Below, piece by piece: positions 47,581 through 61,000 of a stretch of DNA of 64,000 bases. Position 1 is the stretch's first letter. Each line of letters begins with the position of its first letter. The notes under the pieces are model-generated. The model had not been told where the DNA came from and ran no database searches. It saw only the letters and a list, made by a program, of their open reading frames with translations. The translations under genes and the position numbers were made by a program. The stretch is from Lunularia cruciata (Eukaryota; Streptophyta; Marchantiopsida; Lunulariales; Lunulariaceae), in contig OX419756.1 of the NCBI GenBank assembly GCA_948567375.1, positions 28,472,333 through 28,536,332 on the forward strand. Reading direction: 5' to 3'.

Positions 47581-50500
47581 AAAATGTGAAAGAAATGGTT
47601 TGCAAGCAAATTCTCAGCAAAGGAATAAAAAAAAGAAGGAAGAATTTTTTTTAGGAATTAGATTATCTACTGTATTTATGCCTTAAAAATATTTATGCCT
47701 TTAAAGAAGCACCATATCAGCCTAAGAAGAGTTTTATGAAAAGGAAGAAATTAGGTAGGTGAAATCTTTATCTTTTGATAAAAGAGAAGATAAATTTTAA
47801 ATATTAAATAATCATTGATTGATAGGTGATAAAAGCTGTTCCCACCTTCATAACTCAAATAGTGAATACAAATTATTTGTTAAATATATATATATTTATA
47901 AAGAAGTATTGTCTATATTTCTAACTATCAAGCAATGGAAGTTAGAAATAAAATAAGTAAATACACGGATATTAATTATTAATGACTTTGTAAAGACTTG
48001 CATGAAATGTCCGCAAAAGGTATGTACTACATATCTTATCTTTGTAAGGCATTTATGACAAGTGTTTGAATATAATTGTAATCTCCTCAAGAGTAAATTA
48101 TAAGATGTGAGATGTTTAATTTGAGATAAAATTTAATAAAAATAAGGTACTTATAATTTATTGATGAATTTTTGAATATAAAGAGACTAGATTTAGTACA
48201 AAAGATGACAAATGTATCTTCTAGACTTAAGGAAAAGATAAATACATCTACAAGCAACATACTACTAATAAATATCACTACAAGCCCTATAGAGTAATCA
48301 CTTATAACTACTAATTGGAGTAGAGTTACATCTCAAAAAAGGCCAACTAGCAATAAAACTTATTTTCTATATTAGCTAAAAAAGAATAAAACAAGAGGAT
48401 ATTGATATGAAAGATTAGTTATTCTCTTTGTCAATTCTATTGAGAGAAGTGATAGACAAGAGGAGAGAATTTTGAAAGACTAATATTACACTTAACTAGA
48501 AGCTAAAAATATGAAGGCATTCAAAACACTCATCAATGAAGATCTAGTTTTGTTTCTCTTGATAGAGGAATAAGTGAAGTATAGATTATTGAGGATGATA
48601 AAAATGAGTGAAAAGTCATATAGTAATATAAGTAATTTTATGCATGACCTTTTATGTGGTTTTAATATCTAAGGATATATTCAACAATAAATAATTTGAT
48701 TTTGAAGGCTAGTTTTTTCTCCTACTAAGTGCAAAGAAGGGAAGACTGTCCATTAGTGTAATGGATATTAGGAGCTTCTTCCATTTCTTTTATAAGAGCA
48801 AAAAAGATGTAATGCAATGACAGATTGAGATAAATGATATGCTTTGTTTTTATTATGCTATTTTTCAGTTTATGCTTATTTTTTCCTTTACATGGATTCT
48901 GAATAATCATGCTATTACAAAGTACAAGATTATGCAATAACATAGGATTTATTCATATCAAGGAACCAAATGTCAATAAAAATCTTTTAAAAGAAAAAAA
49001 ATATAACATCATGTATTCTTCCTCATCCTTTTTCATATTCTCAAAATATTAATCAAGAGAATTATGCAATACATTTCATCATTAAAGACCATGTATATAG
49101 CTGAAATTATTAAATTTATATTACATAAAAATATATAGAAAAGGTACATTTGTATTCCTTTATCTATGTAATACACTAGTATCACATCCATAAATTTATT
49201 TCAAAATTCTGATTTTATTTTCCTCCAGTCATGTTTTGGTTAAATGCTTTTTCATCATAAACACAAACATAAGTTCCCACGGTCTTTGACAAGATCTGAT
49301 TGTTGTATTTTGGATGGAATAATCTTACATTCACAATTGATATCTTTCAAGAGTAAAATAACCTTTCCAAAGAGTCGAATTACCTCCAAAATGATAACAG
49401 TTAGTAAACACTATATTCCTCATATATTTCTGACTTTAAAGTTCTTTATCATAGTGAAATCAATTGTCGGCATGATCGATAACTTGATCATGCTGGCTAT
49501 TGATTCACTATGATAAAAGAACTTTAAACTATCGATCAAGTTATCAATCATGCTGGCAATTGATAACCTGCGTACCTTGTAATTTCAAAAGCATATGGAC
49601 AATATTATATCAATTAAGAGTAGTAACCTACAAACTCAAATTTTCTATAACAAGTAGTTACTTTCTGGGTTCGAAAGCTAGTGCAATCTGCTTTATCACT
49701 CGACAAATTGAAAGGACTAAATGCACACTTATCTGTTGTAAACAGCAACGACTTGATTGATATTTATTCCTTCGGGCATAAGATCTTCAGATAATTTGTG
49801 CAGAAGCTTCGTGGACAGAAGATATTCTTCACAGGAAAAGCTTCCTAAACCCCTACATAAGTTGTAAATTAGTTTCATGCACAAATGATGGTGAACGTAC
49901 AAGCAATTCAAGTCTCGGAGGAGTCAGTCAAATGCAAAGATGTACCCACCACTTGGGTCTCGCTCGATGGACTCTTCAGATATGGTGAAAACCCAGTTTT
50001 ACATATAGGGGTGGAAGCTCAGTCTGACAGATAGGGATGGACGCATCGTGCTCCAATTAGTGCGCAAATTACTCGGATCTTGTACAACGTGACTTTTCGT
50101 ACTTGGCCCTTCCTGGCCCAAACCTTTTGACACATTCAAGACTTCAATGCAGAAAGATTGGATTGTCTTCTCTTAGCCTTGAGCATTCTTCAAGAACCAT
50201 TCTCAGCTGCTCAAACCCATAATACATCACACCTCCCTCGCCTGCACAACCGAGCAATTTCACCCACGAATGTCTGGTCCGCCTTCTCTGCAATGGATCT
50301 CCTTTTCAAGTATTTTATGCCAGAGTCGGTTAGAGTTGGACCTTTAACGTCGTTTTTCATAATCATTGTGAGAGTAAAGACCCACAAGCATATTATGCAT
50401 GTCCCGTAACACACAAGATTACTTTTAGAAACCGCATTGAACCATTTTAGCCGTTTAACGGAAGTTAATTACTAATGGTTATCATCTCCGCCTCTTCAAG

Positions 50501-51834
50501 GGAAGCATGTAGAAGTCCTGTCAATATGGGTTTTTATTTCTTAACAAGCACAATCTCAACACAGGAACTGAGGCATGTCAAGCCCTGTTAGCGGAGGCCC
50601 ACGCCTGTTGGCAGAAAGGAGACACCACTTCTTGCTACAAATTAGAATTCTCACGTTCATCAGTGCCTTTCGTAAGGCCTTGGAATCCAGTTGACAGAAA
50701 TGAACGCCTCGGATATACTGATAGTCTATGTGCAAGTCACAGAGGATATTATCCTGTTTGGCATCCCAAACATATCCGAGACATGTAAGGGAAACAGAAA
50801 GAAACAAGGCATTTATAATGTCCGAGGATAAATCCATCGGACGCAAGAGTCACCGGTAGTAGTACTGTATCTAGAGAATTGAAAGGCAGAGATCTTGAAA
50901 CAAGATCCTGGTTTCCCTTGAATGAACAGGGGGAATGAAGGACAAGTATACTCTCCAGGTTTATCTCCAAAAGAAGTATAAAGTCCACAAAAGTGAGACA
51001 ATTTGCACAGAAATTCTTGATGAAATAGGGCAAATAAGTTCAACGATGGAATTACGCTTCCAACCATACTCCATCCACAACAGCCATGAGATCTACTACT
51101 TGGTGTAACAAGTTATCTACGAGTCTGGAAATGTTGAACCCCTGAAAGCGGTTGGTGACTTTGATTCTAGTTTATCCAACGAGAATCTTCACAAGATCTC
51201 TGTGCATCTCTACTAGTTCTGCGTGTACACGTATATCCTTAAACTTGTGCGACGCCATTTAATTCCGAACAAGATATCGTGTGGTTAGCATCAAAGAATA
51301 ACGAGAAACTGTAGATTGCACAGCTAGAGCTCTGGAATTGCAGTCATATCACCTCCATCGTTGCTGAATCCCCCGGACAATACAGATGTTAAACTGAATA
51401 AACAAACCCTAAACTATAGAGTTCCCTGCCTACATATTCTTGGGACATACCTGATGTTGCACACTGCACGCTGTTACTAGCGGTGTCATCCCTGAACTGT
51501 GTACATAGTCTAAACTGAAAGCACCGATGCAGATGTTGCGCAACTTGTGACCAGCAAAGAGAAGCTCTGTTTTGCAAATTGCTTGTCACCTAAAAAGCCT
51601 TCATGTCCCAATCTTTTCCTCGTTGGTTGCGATGTTGAATCCATGTCTACAGATCTGCACACCGTCCTTAACATAGCCCTCTATCAAATACATCCTAATG
51701 CCAACGACTACCTCGTGTGCCAATTTCCAGAGAGGATATGTTGGGCTCGGAGGCCCGTCCTCCTGGGTTGTCTACTTTACAGACGTCTAGCGTCTCTGTC
51801 TTCCAGAATGCCAAATTCATGCAACCGGATGAAG
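47581..51834. other. Gene-free stretch, AT-rich then mixed
   Basis: AT-rich to about 49.7 kb, then of normal composition towards the DUF2921 gene, whose 3' UTR probably lies at the right end. The only structure that I can support is the nested inverted repeat near 49435-49565. Open frames are short. Confidence 0.5.
49435..49565. repeat. Nested inverted repeat, ~32-bp arms
   Basis: TTTAAAGTTCTTT-ATCATAGTG... (49435-49466) pairs with 49497-49528, allowing two single-base bulges and one mismatch. The loop holds a smaller hairpin (CATGATC...GATCATG). Just after the right arm, parts of the loop recur (ATCAAGTTATC, CATGCTGGC, AATTGAT). The stem could resemble a small-RNA precursor, but no conserved miRNA is recognised. 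Confidence 0.75.
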
Positions 51835-54800
51835 CTATTCATCATCTTCCGGTATGGGGGGTAGAGGCGTTCGCCCATGGTTTTGCACAAGCTCAGTCTC
51901 ATTCATTTTAGAACTGAGTGGTTGATACAGGAACCTCGAAGGAAACCGCAGAAAGTTCTTCCATCTTTGTTGAATGTAGACCAACACGGCAAGAATTAAG
52001 GCCAAAACGGGTATCAATACATTGCCTAGGTTGGTGTAAAAGTCAAAACTGGGGTTTGCGTACATATCCAAGCTGAAGCCATCCAATCCATGCGCGCGAA
52101 AAGAATCATAGACATGCGGCACTATTTGCAGGAGAGTCAATCCAACAAAGTAGATCTTCCGCAGTGGCTTTCCCTGTATATCCCACAGGCTGAAAGCAAT
52201 AGCCTGTGGAAGCAAGAAGAGATCCTCAACCAGCCCTGCATATTCCTGCAAAATCAACTTCCAGACTGGCCCCTTGTTGACATCATACCAATCTGCTACC
52301 AATTCATCCGGTTGAACAACAACCGGCTTCTGGTAAGGAACATAATTAGCGAACGTAGATTTTTGACTGTGAAGGGCCACCACTGAGATGAATCCTAGTG
52401 CGTGTATGATGAGGCACATGACTGCTACACCTCGCTCACGTGGCACTCTGGCTGCTTCCTGCACCATAGCTCGGCTTCTCCATACCACCTCAAATACACG
52501 AACCATAAGCAAAAATGCAACCAAGGTCAAAAGTTTGTCCAGATAAACGATCATCCGTGCCCACCCGCCCTCTTGGAAAAATGAATCTCTTCTGTAGTCA
52601 AATTTTCTTGTCAACAAAGCCTCTGCGCCGGTCACCAAGGGAATGGCGTATCCCATAGCTTGGATGGCTATCATGACAAGAGAGATATAAGGACTAGAGT
52701 CGGCTTGCTGACCAATATAAAGCAGCTGACTAATGATGGATGCCAGAATGAGGCTGAGAGTTAAAACACTCAGAGCTCCTTCCACACTCCTTTGAGACAC
52801 AAGCTGCACTCTCTGGCTTCTGTACAAAATGGGGGCTGTCTGTATCTTGATCTCGGCGAAGTGGAATGGGCTGTCCTCAGTGCGCTGACTACTCACGATT
52901 ACTTGCACCGATGGGTTTGTAACCCATGAAGCAAATGTCGCAGGATATACGAAGACCACCTCGATAGCGCAGTCCATACCTTCATCCAGCGCCCAGCTGT
53001 TTTCTTGAATGACCTCCCAAGGAAGTGTGACCTTCCTGCACCCTACCATGTACATCTTCCCGTCCTTTGGGTTGTACATACCTTCAGTCGAAAGTTCCAA
53101 CAACGAGTTCCCCTGAGACGAGACTAGTGACAGACTACCAGCAACATTAAGATACTGTCGAGTTTCTTTGAGACGATGCGTTTGATTTGGATCGGTCTGA
53201 GTCTGGATAGTGTCGTTATTCGACATGAAAAGGCCGGTTTCGACGGAACCTGACGATACAAATGGGAGATAGTCATCTATCGCTGTCAAGGAAAATCGAG
53301 CGAAAGAGAATTCTTGCGACTTGTGACTTTCCAATGCATAGTTCAAGGTAAGGTCCTCAACCAGATCTCTATACCGATGGAGATTATCTCCAATCAGCTT
53401 AGGATAGCTCAACCAAGATGTATGAAAAGTATTGAGTTGTGGTTCATACTTGGACACGATGGAGTTAGCCTCCTCCAGCTTAGAGTAATTGTAGTGGTAT
53501 TGAGAACTCAACCTCCAGGGAAGCACCTGATTGTAGGCTAACTTGGCGCGGAACGAAAGCGGGTAAAATGGACTTTTGGCTTGGGTACTGGATATAGTGC
53601 CCTCAAAAATGTTCCGGTGCTTGATTGACAAAGTGAGAGGTATGCTAAGACAGACTCTCATATCGCAGAGGTCGGCCTGACCAGTGTTGTCGTTCAAAGA
53701 ACATCCGACCATGCACAGGTGGTCAGATCCATTCTTCCAGTAACCTTCAGTCACAATCGTTTGGCCATCCAAGGCCGATCGTAGACGGGCAAGATTCCTC
53801 GTCTCGTCTGCAGGTACTAGACGGAAAACAGCACTTACAGAAAACTCTGTCTCTTCCTCATAAAAGCACGGAGATCGGAAGCTTTGAATCACTATCTCGG
53901 CCCTGCTTGAATTGTAATCACTCTGCTCAATCTGATGGCTACGCTCTGAGTACGGGAGAAAGGGCCCTAACTTCCCACAGTATTCGGAAGTACCAGTGCA
54001 GTTCCAATTGGTATCAACATCCAGCCACCCAATCTTGAGATACTGATGTGCTAGCCTGCAGAACTCCAATCCGATCGCTCTGTAAGAATCAACATACTTT
54101 AAACCTGAATCCTCCGAGTCACAAACCGAAGAGACAAGACCTTTGGCTGTACTTTCGTAAACTATCGCCGCCGTGACCGCCGAAGATAATGAGATTGGCG
54201 GAAAGTAAAAAGCTTGATCCGGGGACTTTAAACTTGTGATCTGCCCGCGAATAACCCGCGACGTGAGATTGAAATTGAGAGGGTAGTGCAGCTGAATCAT
54301 TATCTCACAATCCTTGACGGACTTGACAGTCCCGGGAGAAATCTGCTCTTCTTCCCAATTGCCGCCAACGACTGGCAAATAAGTACATCCAAGCATACAC
54401 AGGACGTCCTCGTTTTTAGCCTGTTGGTAGATTCCCTCAACCTCAATCCTCAGAGAAGAGAATCCCGGATTCATAAGAAACGGGTTCGAATCCCCTGACG
54501 GCGAATTGACGACACCAGTGCTGATAGGTCGAAGGACCTTATCTTCGTTCCTATGAGCGTAGCGATTCGTGATCACAAGCTCCACCATGCCAGCCACATT
54601 CCGCACAGGCTTTTGATTTTTCGTAACATCTGTAACCCAGAACGATCCAACCTGAGTTTTGGCAAGAACCTTGTAATCTGTCGCCGAGGAATTTTCCAGT
54701 TGGATAAATGGCATTATCGGACGAGCTCCATCCTTCTGCTCCCAATCCCCATTGCTGAAGGATAATCGTTGCATCAGTGGTCTCCGCCGCTTAGTTCTCG

Positions 54801-55050
54801 TAGGAGGTTCCTCTGTCCTCAATGTCAACTTTGGACATTTTGCCGTCACTTCTTTTTCACGAGTGTACTTCATTTCCTTTGGCTGACCAAGACTTACGTC
54901 TCCAACCCTGCCACCCGAATCACCTCCGCTCCATGCCCATGCCGTTGATACGCCTTGGTTACCGACTTCTTCTTCGACCCACGCACTACTGTACTGCATA
55001 CCCAATGCTAAAAGCAAAACTTGTAACACCGCTACTTTCAGCGTGGCCAT
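51835..55050 (-). CDS. DUF2921 multi-pass membrane protein (FLY-like family)
   Basis: Single-exon gene of 1071 residues. I choose the ATG at 55050, because MATLKVAVLQVLLLALGMQYSSA then forms a clear signal peptide; the frame stays open upstream with another ATG at 55203. Residues ~60-740 are a large luminal or extracellular part with paired repeats: cysteine-containing MVGC/MLGC blocks (EGIYQQAKNEDVLCMLGCTY; GYWKNGSDHLCMVGCS; EGMYNPKDGKMYMVGCRKV) typical of DUF2921. Residues ~750-1045 hold about six to seven hydrophobic segments, and the segment PLRKIYFVGLTLLQIVPHVYD with PSFDFYTNLGNVLIPVLA is characteristic. Arabidopsis relatives include FLYING SAUCER membrane E3 ligases acting in pectin methylesterification. 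I see no RING finger in this protein, so ligase activity is not supported. It looks intact. Confidence 0.88.
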   Translation of the reverse strand: MATLKVAVLQVLLLALGMQYSSAWVEEEVGNQGVSTAWAWSGGDSGGRVGDVSLGQPKEMKYTREKEVTAKCPKLTLRTEEPPTRTKRRRPLMQRLSFSNGDWEQKDGARPIMPFIQLENSSATDYKVLAKTQVGSFWVTDVTKNQKPVRNVAGMVELVITNRYAHRNEDKVLRPISTGVVNSPSGDSNPFLMNPGFSSLRIEVEGIYQQAKNEDVLCMLGCTYLPVVGGNWEEEQISPGTVKSVKDCEIMIQLHYPLNFNLTSRVIRGQITSLKSPDQAFYFPPISLSSAVTAAIVYESTAKGLVSSVCDSEDSGLKYVDSYRAIGLEFCRLAHQYLKIGWLDVDTNWNCTGTSEYCGKLGPFLPYSERSHQIEQSDYNSSRAEIVIQSFRSPCFYEEETEFSVSAVFRLVPADETRNLARLRSALDGQTIVTEGYWKNGSDHLCMVGCSLNDNTGQADLCDMRVCLSIPLTLSIKHRNIFEGTISSTQAKSPFYPLSFRAKLAYNQVLPWRLSSQYHYNYSKLEEANSIVSKYEPQLNTFHTSWLSYPKLIGDNLHRYRDLVEDLTLNYALESHKSQEFSFARFSLTAIDDYLPFVSSGSVETGLFMSNNDTIQTQTDPNQTHRLKETRQYLNVAGSLSLVSSQGNSLLELSTEGMYNPKDGKMYMVGCRKVTLPWEVIQENSWALDEGMDCAIEVVFVYPATFASWVTNPSVQVIVSSQRTEDSPFHFAEIKIQTAPILYRSQRVQLVSQRSVEGALSVLTLSLILASIISQLLYIGQQADSSPYISLVMIAIQAMGYAIPLVTGAEALLTRKFDYRRDSFFQEGGWARMIVYLDKLLTLVAFLLMVRVFEVVWRSRAMVQEAARVPRERGVAVMCLIIHALGFISVVALHSQKSTFANYVPYQKPVVVQPDELVADWYDVNKGPVWKLILQEYAGLVEDLFLLPQAIAFSLWDIQGKPLRKIYFVGLTLLQIVPHVYDSFRAHGLDGFSLDMYANPSFDFYTNLGNVLIPVLALILAVLVYIQQRWKNFLRFPSRFLYQPLSSKMNETELVQNHGRTPLPPIPEDDE

Positions 55051-58000
55051 ACTTGCGGTTGCTGTTCTTGCCCGATCTCTAATCTCTTTATTCTCTCCAG
55101 AATAAGGGCCCTCGTCTGAGTGGCATGCTATTCGAAGGACATACCCCCTCCTTAAGCTTCCCGAGGTGTTGCTACAGGTGCTGAAAGCGGATGAGGTGAA
55201 CATCGTTAATGGCAATCTTCACGTATTGGTGACAGCAGGCAGACAAGCAAGCAGACTTCACGAGACTTCTGTTGCAAAAAAAGACGATAGACCATAAAAG
55301 CTACTCCAACTTCATAGCTAGCGAGCTTATTGAAATCCAGGTAATCTGGGAGGCTGATAGTGACTTCAATTGATATACAACGCAATGAAATGCCTCAAAT
55401 TAGGAACGTGAATAGAGGAAGCAAGTTCAACAGTGAGAAGTGTACAGTTTAGATAGGCGACTGTCTAACTTGAAAAGTTACTGAATCGGATGTGCCGTTC
55501 AACAATCTCGTGCATCTCTCGTGCACTCTTATCACCTCACCAATGTCAAACGAGTATTCCCGGACACGTACTCCTGCTTCTCGCAGTCCAGCTTCGGAGC
55601 CTGATCTTTCTATTATCAGGCAGGGAATCTTCACTCCTGCTCCTGCCAACCGACCTCATCTACAAACATGGGCATTGACATAATTGAGTCCAAAAATACG
55701 ATATCGATGACAGTCAGAGAAATAGAGATCAGCAGCAGTACAGAAAACCGTAGAGAATGTTCGAGAACAAATCCGACAAACGGATCCCTAGCATTCCTCA
55801 GTACCTATCAAACTTGCTAGGAGGAGTACGAGCAGTATAGATTACATCAAGACCTTCAAGCCGCTCTCGTGTCTCTCTCCCCTTATCTAGTTAGTCCACA
55901 AATACAACATTCAGTCTCAATCGTGCATTACATATCGGGCGAGCAAGACGACAATCCTCACGGAGCAAGATCTGCGGATGTATCCACCCACCGTACTTGA
56001 GCCCACTCTCTTCCGACACGATCAACACCACAACGCATTTGGGAGTTGAAATGCTGGTCGTCTCCCTTCTCTGCGCTGCTGCAGCTAGCTCGCTGGCTGC
56101 CTTCGTACACACACATGGGTGCTACTTGCATTGCTATCTTCAGCTCTCTACATACAACAACTTGGGAAACTCCGCCTGCATTTCAGGCACATCCTGCGAG
56201 CCCGATTGCAGCAGTGATTGGACACAGCTGCCGATGATGCTCTTCTTCCTCTTCCTCCTCACTCGGGTCAATCAATACTCACTCAATTGACGTCCTCTTC
56301 TCCTCTAGCAAATCTGGATTCTTTCTTTCTCCTCGTGCTCCCTGTGCTTCTTCTTCCTTGCTTGCTTCCCATCATTCAAAAGCATCCGCCTTGCTCTGTA
56401 TACCAATCCTGCAGATTCGCCATAACTTCGCTTCCTTTCTAGATGGCTTTCAGACCCATTTCGGGATTCTTTCGGGATCTTCGCGATCGGATGGTGCCCG
56501 CCTCCTCTTTTCAACCTCTTCCGCTCTTTGCGGGTTATTTCGGGCTTCTTCGGGATTACCTGCTCTCTTTCGGTTTGCTTTTTGTGTCTTTTGCGGGCTT
56601 CTTTCAGGTGTGACTGCTGCCTCTACGTAGACCTATTCCTGTTCTACATAATACTTAGTGTTACCACTAATTATTGTGTGGAAATATTCTCTTTTCCTTT
56701 CTCCATGAAGACTTTATTTTATTTTATATAGCTTCATCAGATCCCATAGCCTTCTTCGCTACTGCATGTTGTCTTTTGTTTTGTCATTACTTCCGTAGAA
56801 AAGGGATGCGTGACACAACGCTTAAGTTCTAAAAATTAAATATTTACAACGTAAGTACATTATGTATACTCTTTAGGGACCGACATTCAACTTATGTGAC
56901 TTCTATGGTATTTTGGTTTGTCGGAAAGGTCCAGTCGAAGAAATTTCTTGGGTCCGGAGAGTACCTCTTTAGTATATACTTTATTACCATTCAGTGACAA
57001 AAATGCGAGTGTTGCAAATGGTGTTAGATGGCCATACTACGAGTAAAATTAAAAGATTTTCTCCATCCATTAGGAATACCTTGGTTCCAAAAGTAAGTCC
57101 CACTAATGCTTCGTTTTTTTCAATTATTTATCGGCATCCTACAAACTTCTCGGGCATCTTATGTTTAATACCGCAATAGACTTCAAATTTACGTTTCCTC
57201 GAATACTAAATCAACAAAGAAATAAAGAAGTAATCTCGTAAGATTCGTTGGGACTTGAGATAAATATTGCCCATCAAGTCCTCCACAGATGATTATGGCT
57301 TCAAATTGAAGAATTATCGCATGTTGATCTTGATGCCGAAAGCTTAAATAGTCAGGAGAAAAGTATAATCTCTCCACGTGTACTGAGAAAACCCATTAGT
57401 CTCGTTTACGACCATCTTCGGCCCCAACGCTTGAACTTGACGATTATTTCACGAGAATCAGTCATAGTTCTCTGACTCGAAAGTGACGAACGATACTTTT
57501 CTTTATGCATGCGACAAAGACCTCCAACCAAGTCCACAGTTTTGTTGCATGCGATAATGCCTATCCTACCGGACCGAATGAAATGTAATATCGATTCCGC
57601 CGTCCTACTTTTTACAGCAAGACTTGCTCAAGCTTGCGGTTAGGGAGTCCTTGTATTTTCTACCAGCGTGCATACAAGGTTGTGAAACAACTCTCTAATG
57701 GTGTTTTGGGCTTGGTTATAGTTGCCTTCTGTTGACCTTTCCTTGGTGTCAAGAGTGTTGATGTTGACTATTTGGTACTGTAGAGGAAACCCGAGCTGTA
57801 ATCGACTGAGGACAATGGGAAGGCCCTTTCTCCTGTCAGTGGAAGTATCGCTCAAAAGATCTTTTATGCTGGGTTCACCTTTTCTGCAACAATAATGCAA
57901 ATAACCTGCAAGTTCTTTACACCCCACATGTGCACCACCTAGGATGATGAGCTAGGAGAGCTAAACTCCTGAAAATGTACTTGAAAGTTTTGCATCCAGT

Positions 58001-61000
58001 TCATTTGTTGATCCGCTTTTTACTGGTGGAAATCTCAAGATGTTTTGATCAGAAAGTTCAACCTCATGCAGGGAGAATTCTTCTGAATTCAATAATTCAT
58101 TTGGATTTAGATTGGACCAAACCAGCACTGCGGTAGAATCTCATTAGTCAGTTATTAAGAGCCGAGTGACAGTGGACTGCTTAGGAGAACCTTGTGTGGT
58201 AGTAGCTCCTTATGTTCTCCCTGAATTCTTCCTCTGCACTTGAGGAGATGTTTAAAGGGTTGACGTGTGATTCCCACAGCCTGTCAGCCTGTCTTCCCCC
58301 GAATATATACAGAAGCATACATTTGACAGTCTATAGCATAGATTCTACAGTCAAATTATCCTCGAATTCCATTTTTACAATGTGTAGATCTTCTGGTAAA
58401 CCACTTGTTCAATTACTATGGAAGTTGCCAATATGACACATACTCAAAGTTGAACATGGACTGATGTGATATCTCTTCGAGTACAGGCCATTGTTCAAGC
58501 AGGAAATAAGCAGTTGTAAATATGTCGTAGAGCTCTCATGGACCTCATTCTTGTAGATAAGACAAAGTATTGTCGGATTTCAAAACAGCATTTCCTGCTC
58601 TAATTGTTCGCAACCGCTGCTCATTTTTTCTTTTTTCGAACCACAAGTTGACACGAACTAAAGGGTTAAGGATTTACTAGACGATCGGGTCTGTTTCTAG
58701 TTAGAAACAACTACCTACGATAGGTAGGCCCACCTACTGGTAGTGCCCTCCCCAAGAGTATGAGCTAGACCTCAAGCAGTTCAATCATAAACGTACAGAT
58801 GCAGCATTCAAGCCGGGAACTTGGAAATACACCAGATTCTAAAACGTACAAGCCAAGGAAAGGCTCATCCAAGGATGATTCTCCGCACCTTATAATGCAG
58901 TGATTCCGGCACGAATCCCAGAAGACAATCCACTGATTCAAGAAGGGAACCCGAAACTTCGACCTTTAAACTCGACGACTGAGACTCTTTTCACTGCTCC
59001 TGAGAGATCCAGTCCGGGGAAGGAGGTTCAAGCAGATTCTGGCTGTCGGGTGTCCTAATGCTGGTAGGTAAACTGCACATGAGAAAATTATCCGATGCGT
59101 TCTTGGAGAAGGATACTAGTTGCCATTCTGAACGGCATTATTTTCTTGTGCACTTGAGTTTTCGAGAAAGAGCGATGAAAGATTCAACATTCTCGCCGAT
59201 GGCCATAGGTCCTGTGAGAAAATCCATAGTGCACTAGTGTGCAGGGGACCGTGGACGTGCCTACATGTTCTTAAAATCTTTAGTTAGGATCACTTATCAT
59301 ATATCAGGGCGATATATCTTCTATGGTGGACAACTTTGTTCGGTACTAAATCAAGCATTGTATCATCTTCGACAAAAGCAGCTGAGGACGTGAGAAGATC
59401 AGGGTTGCGGGACACCTGCTTGTATACCGGAATCATCCCGATCACGCATATCAAATATGGAAACGCCCAGAAAGACGAATCTCGTTAGTGAACTATTAAC
59501 TGGGGGCAGAAGAAATCGAAGTGGGATTAATACGGATATCATACCGAAAGTTCTGGCACTAGAATTAGGTCATCTGCTGCAATCGCTGAGGTCCAAACCC
59601 TGAACGGTAGCTCTATACCAATAACCAATCAAGTGAGAAATTTTTCAATTTCAGTTAATGGAACTGATTATAGTGCCAGAACTTTCGGTTCTGGCACTGT
59701 AATCATTCTGTATGTTGTATGCTGTATGTGATTATATCCTGTATGAGACAGAGCATTGATCTTGTGAGCCGTGACTGTCAAAATGCCCTGTCAGCGCGTA
59801 GGCTAGTAGATTTAAGTTGGCAACTTTTAGGAGGAAATGAGCCTTGCAAGAAAGTAACATGAGTAGGTCGATACGCACAGTCGGATGACATACTACAGGT
59901 CTGAGACCGGTCAGCAGTAGTCCTGCCTAGAGTACCGAACTTCCCTGCAGTGACCTCATCTCAACAGGGAAAGTAAGTGCTCACCAGTCGTAAATCGTCA
60001 ATATAATATGTTGTAGCACGTACAGGAAAAAAAACTAATAATTTTCCCTGTTGTAAGCGTGAGGGGCATCTCATGACTTTTGGGAAAGACCAAAAACACA
60101 CCTTCAATTTCATCTAACATTCACCAAATATCCAGACCAATATGGTGGTAAGAGAGCACTTTCGGTGAAGATAAAGACAAAACCGTGGAAAAGATGTGTG
60201 AAGGAAAACCGGAAATGAACGACGACCTAATGTTCATTTACATAGATGCAATCAACCGACATATGCCTTCTACAACCCGATGACTTCCGGTAATCCACCT
60301 GAATAGTAGTTAAAGGCAATCGACCAAAAACATGGTGCTATTATTCAATGTATATCAGTGCTAACATTGAAAGAGGAAGGCCACCGCTCCTAAACAGTAT
60401 ACTTCTATGAATAATAACTTCGTTAAATCTACACTGTTTTCAGAATGTGCCACACGATAGTGGTTAACTAAGCATACATTACCTCCCACTCGAAACACAA
60501 TGTTTGTACGTGAGTCGACAGAGCCAGTTCTTCATACTGACAACAACAAAGGTCAGAGAATTGTCACACAGATCACCTCTTTTCTAATCTGAAACCAGGA
60601 AGTACGATTCCAAGCAATCAACACAAACAGATCAAGACTTGCGTTGAAAATAAATAAAGGCTTCAGCTAATAGGCCGGCCAAACAGTAACGTGTTCTTCT
60701 TCTGCTGAGGTGAGATCCAAAAGGCTAGTTTTGTACTCTCGTGTTCTCAGCACGGGACCAATTCAAAATCAATTTTTACACAATGGTGCTTCGATAACAA
60801 GGTTGCTACGGCTTCACAAGTAAGAACGGCAGCTAGATTGGGAAAGTATAACGGTACACAACAGACATCTTCGCACCTAGTAGGAGGAGGAGCACTACAT
60901 ATTACACAATTCTCCTCACGAAGAAATAGCTATACGCACTACAAGTAACACGTTTCCAGGTTATCTTTACAGTACCATGGCACTATTTAAGTAAGGGATT

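Noticed and set aside
54480-54505. GGGTTCGAATCCC, a perfect tRNA B-box-like word
   Set aside because: It lies within the well-supported DUF2921 coding frame and no A box or cloverleaf arms surround it.
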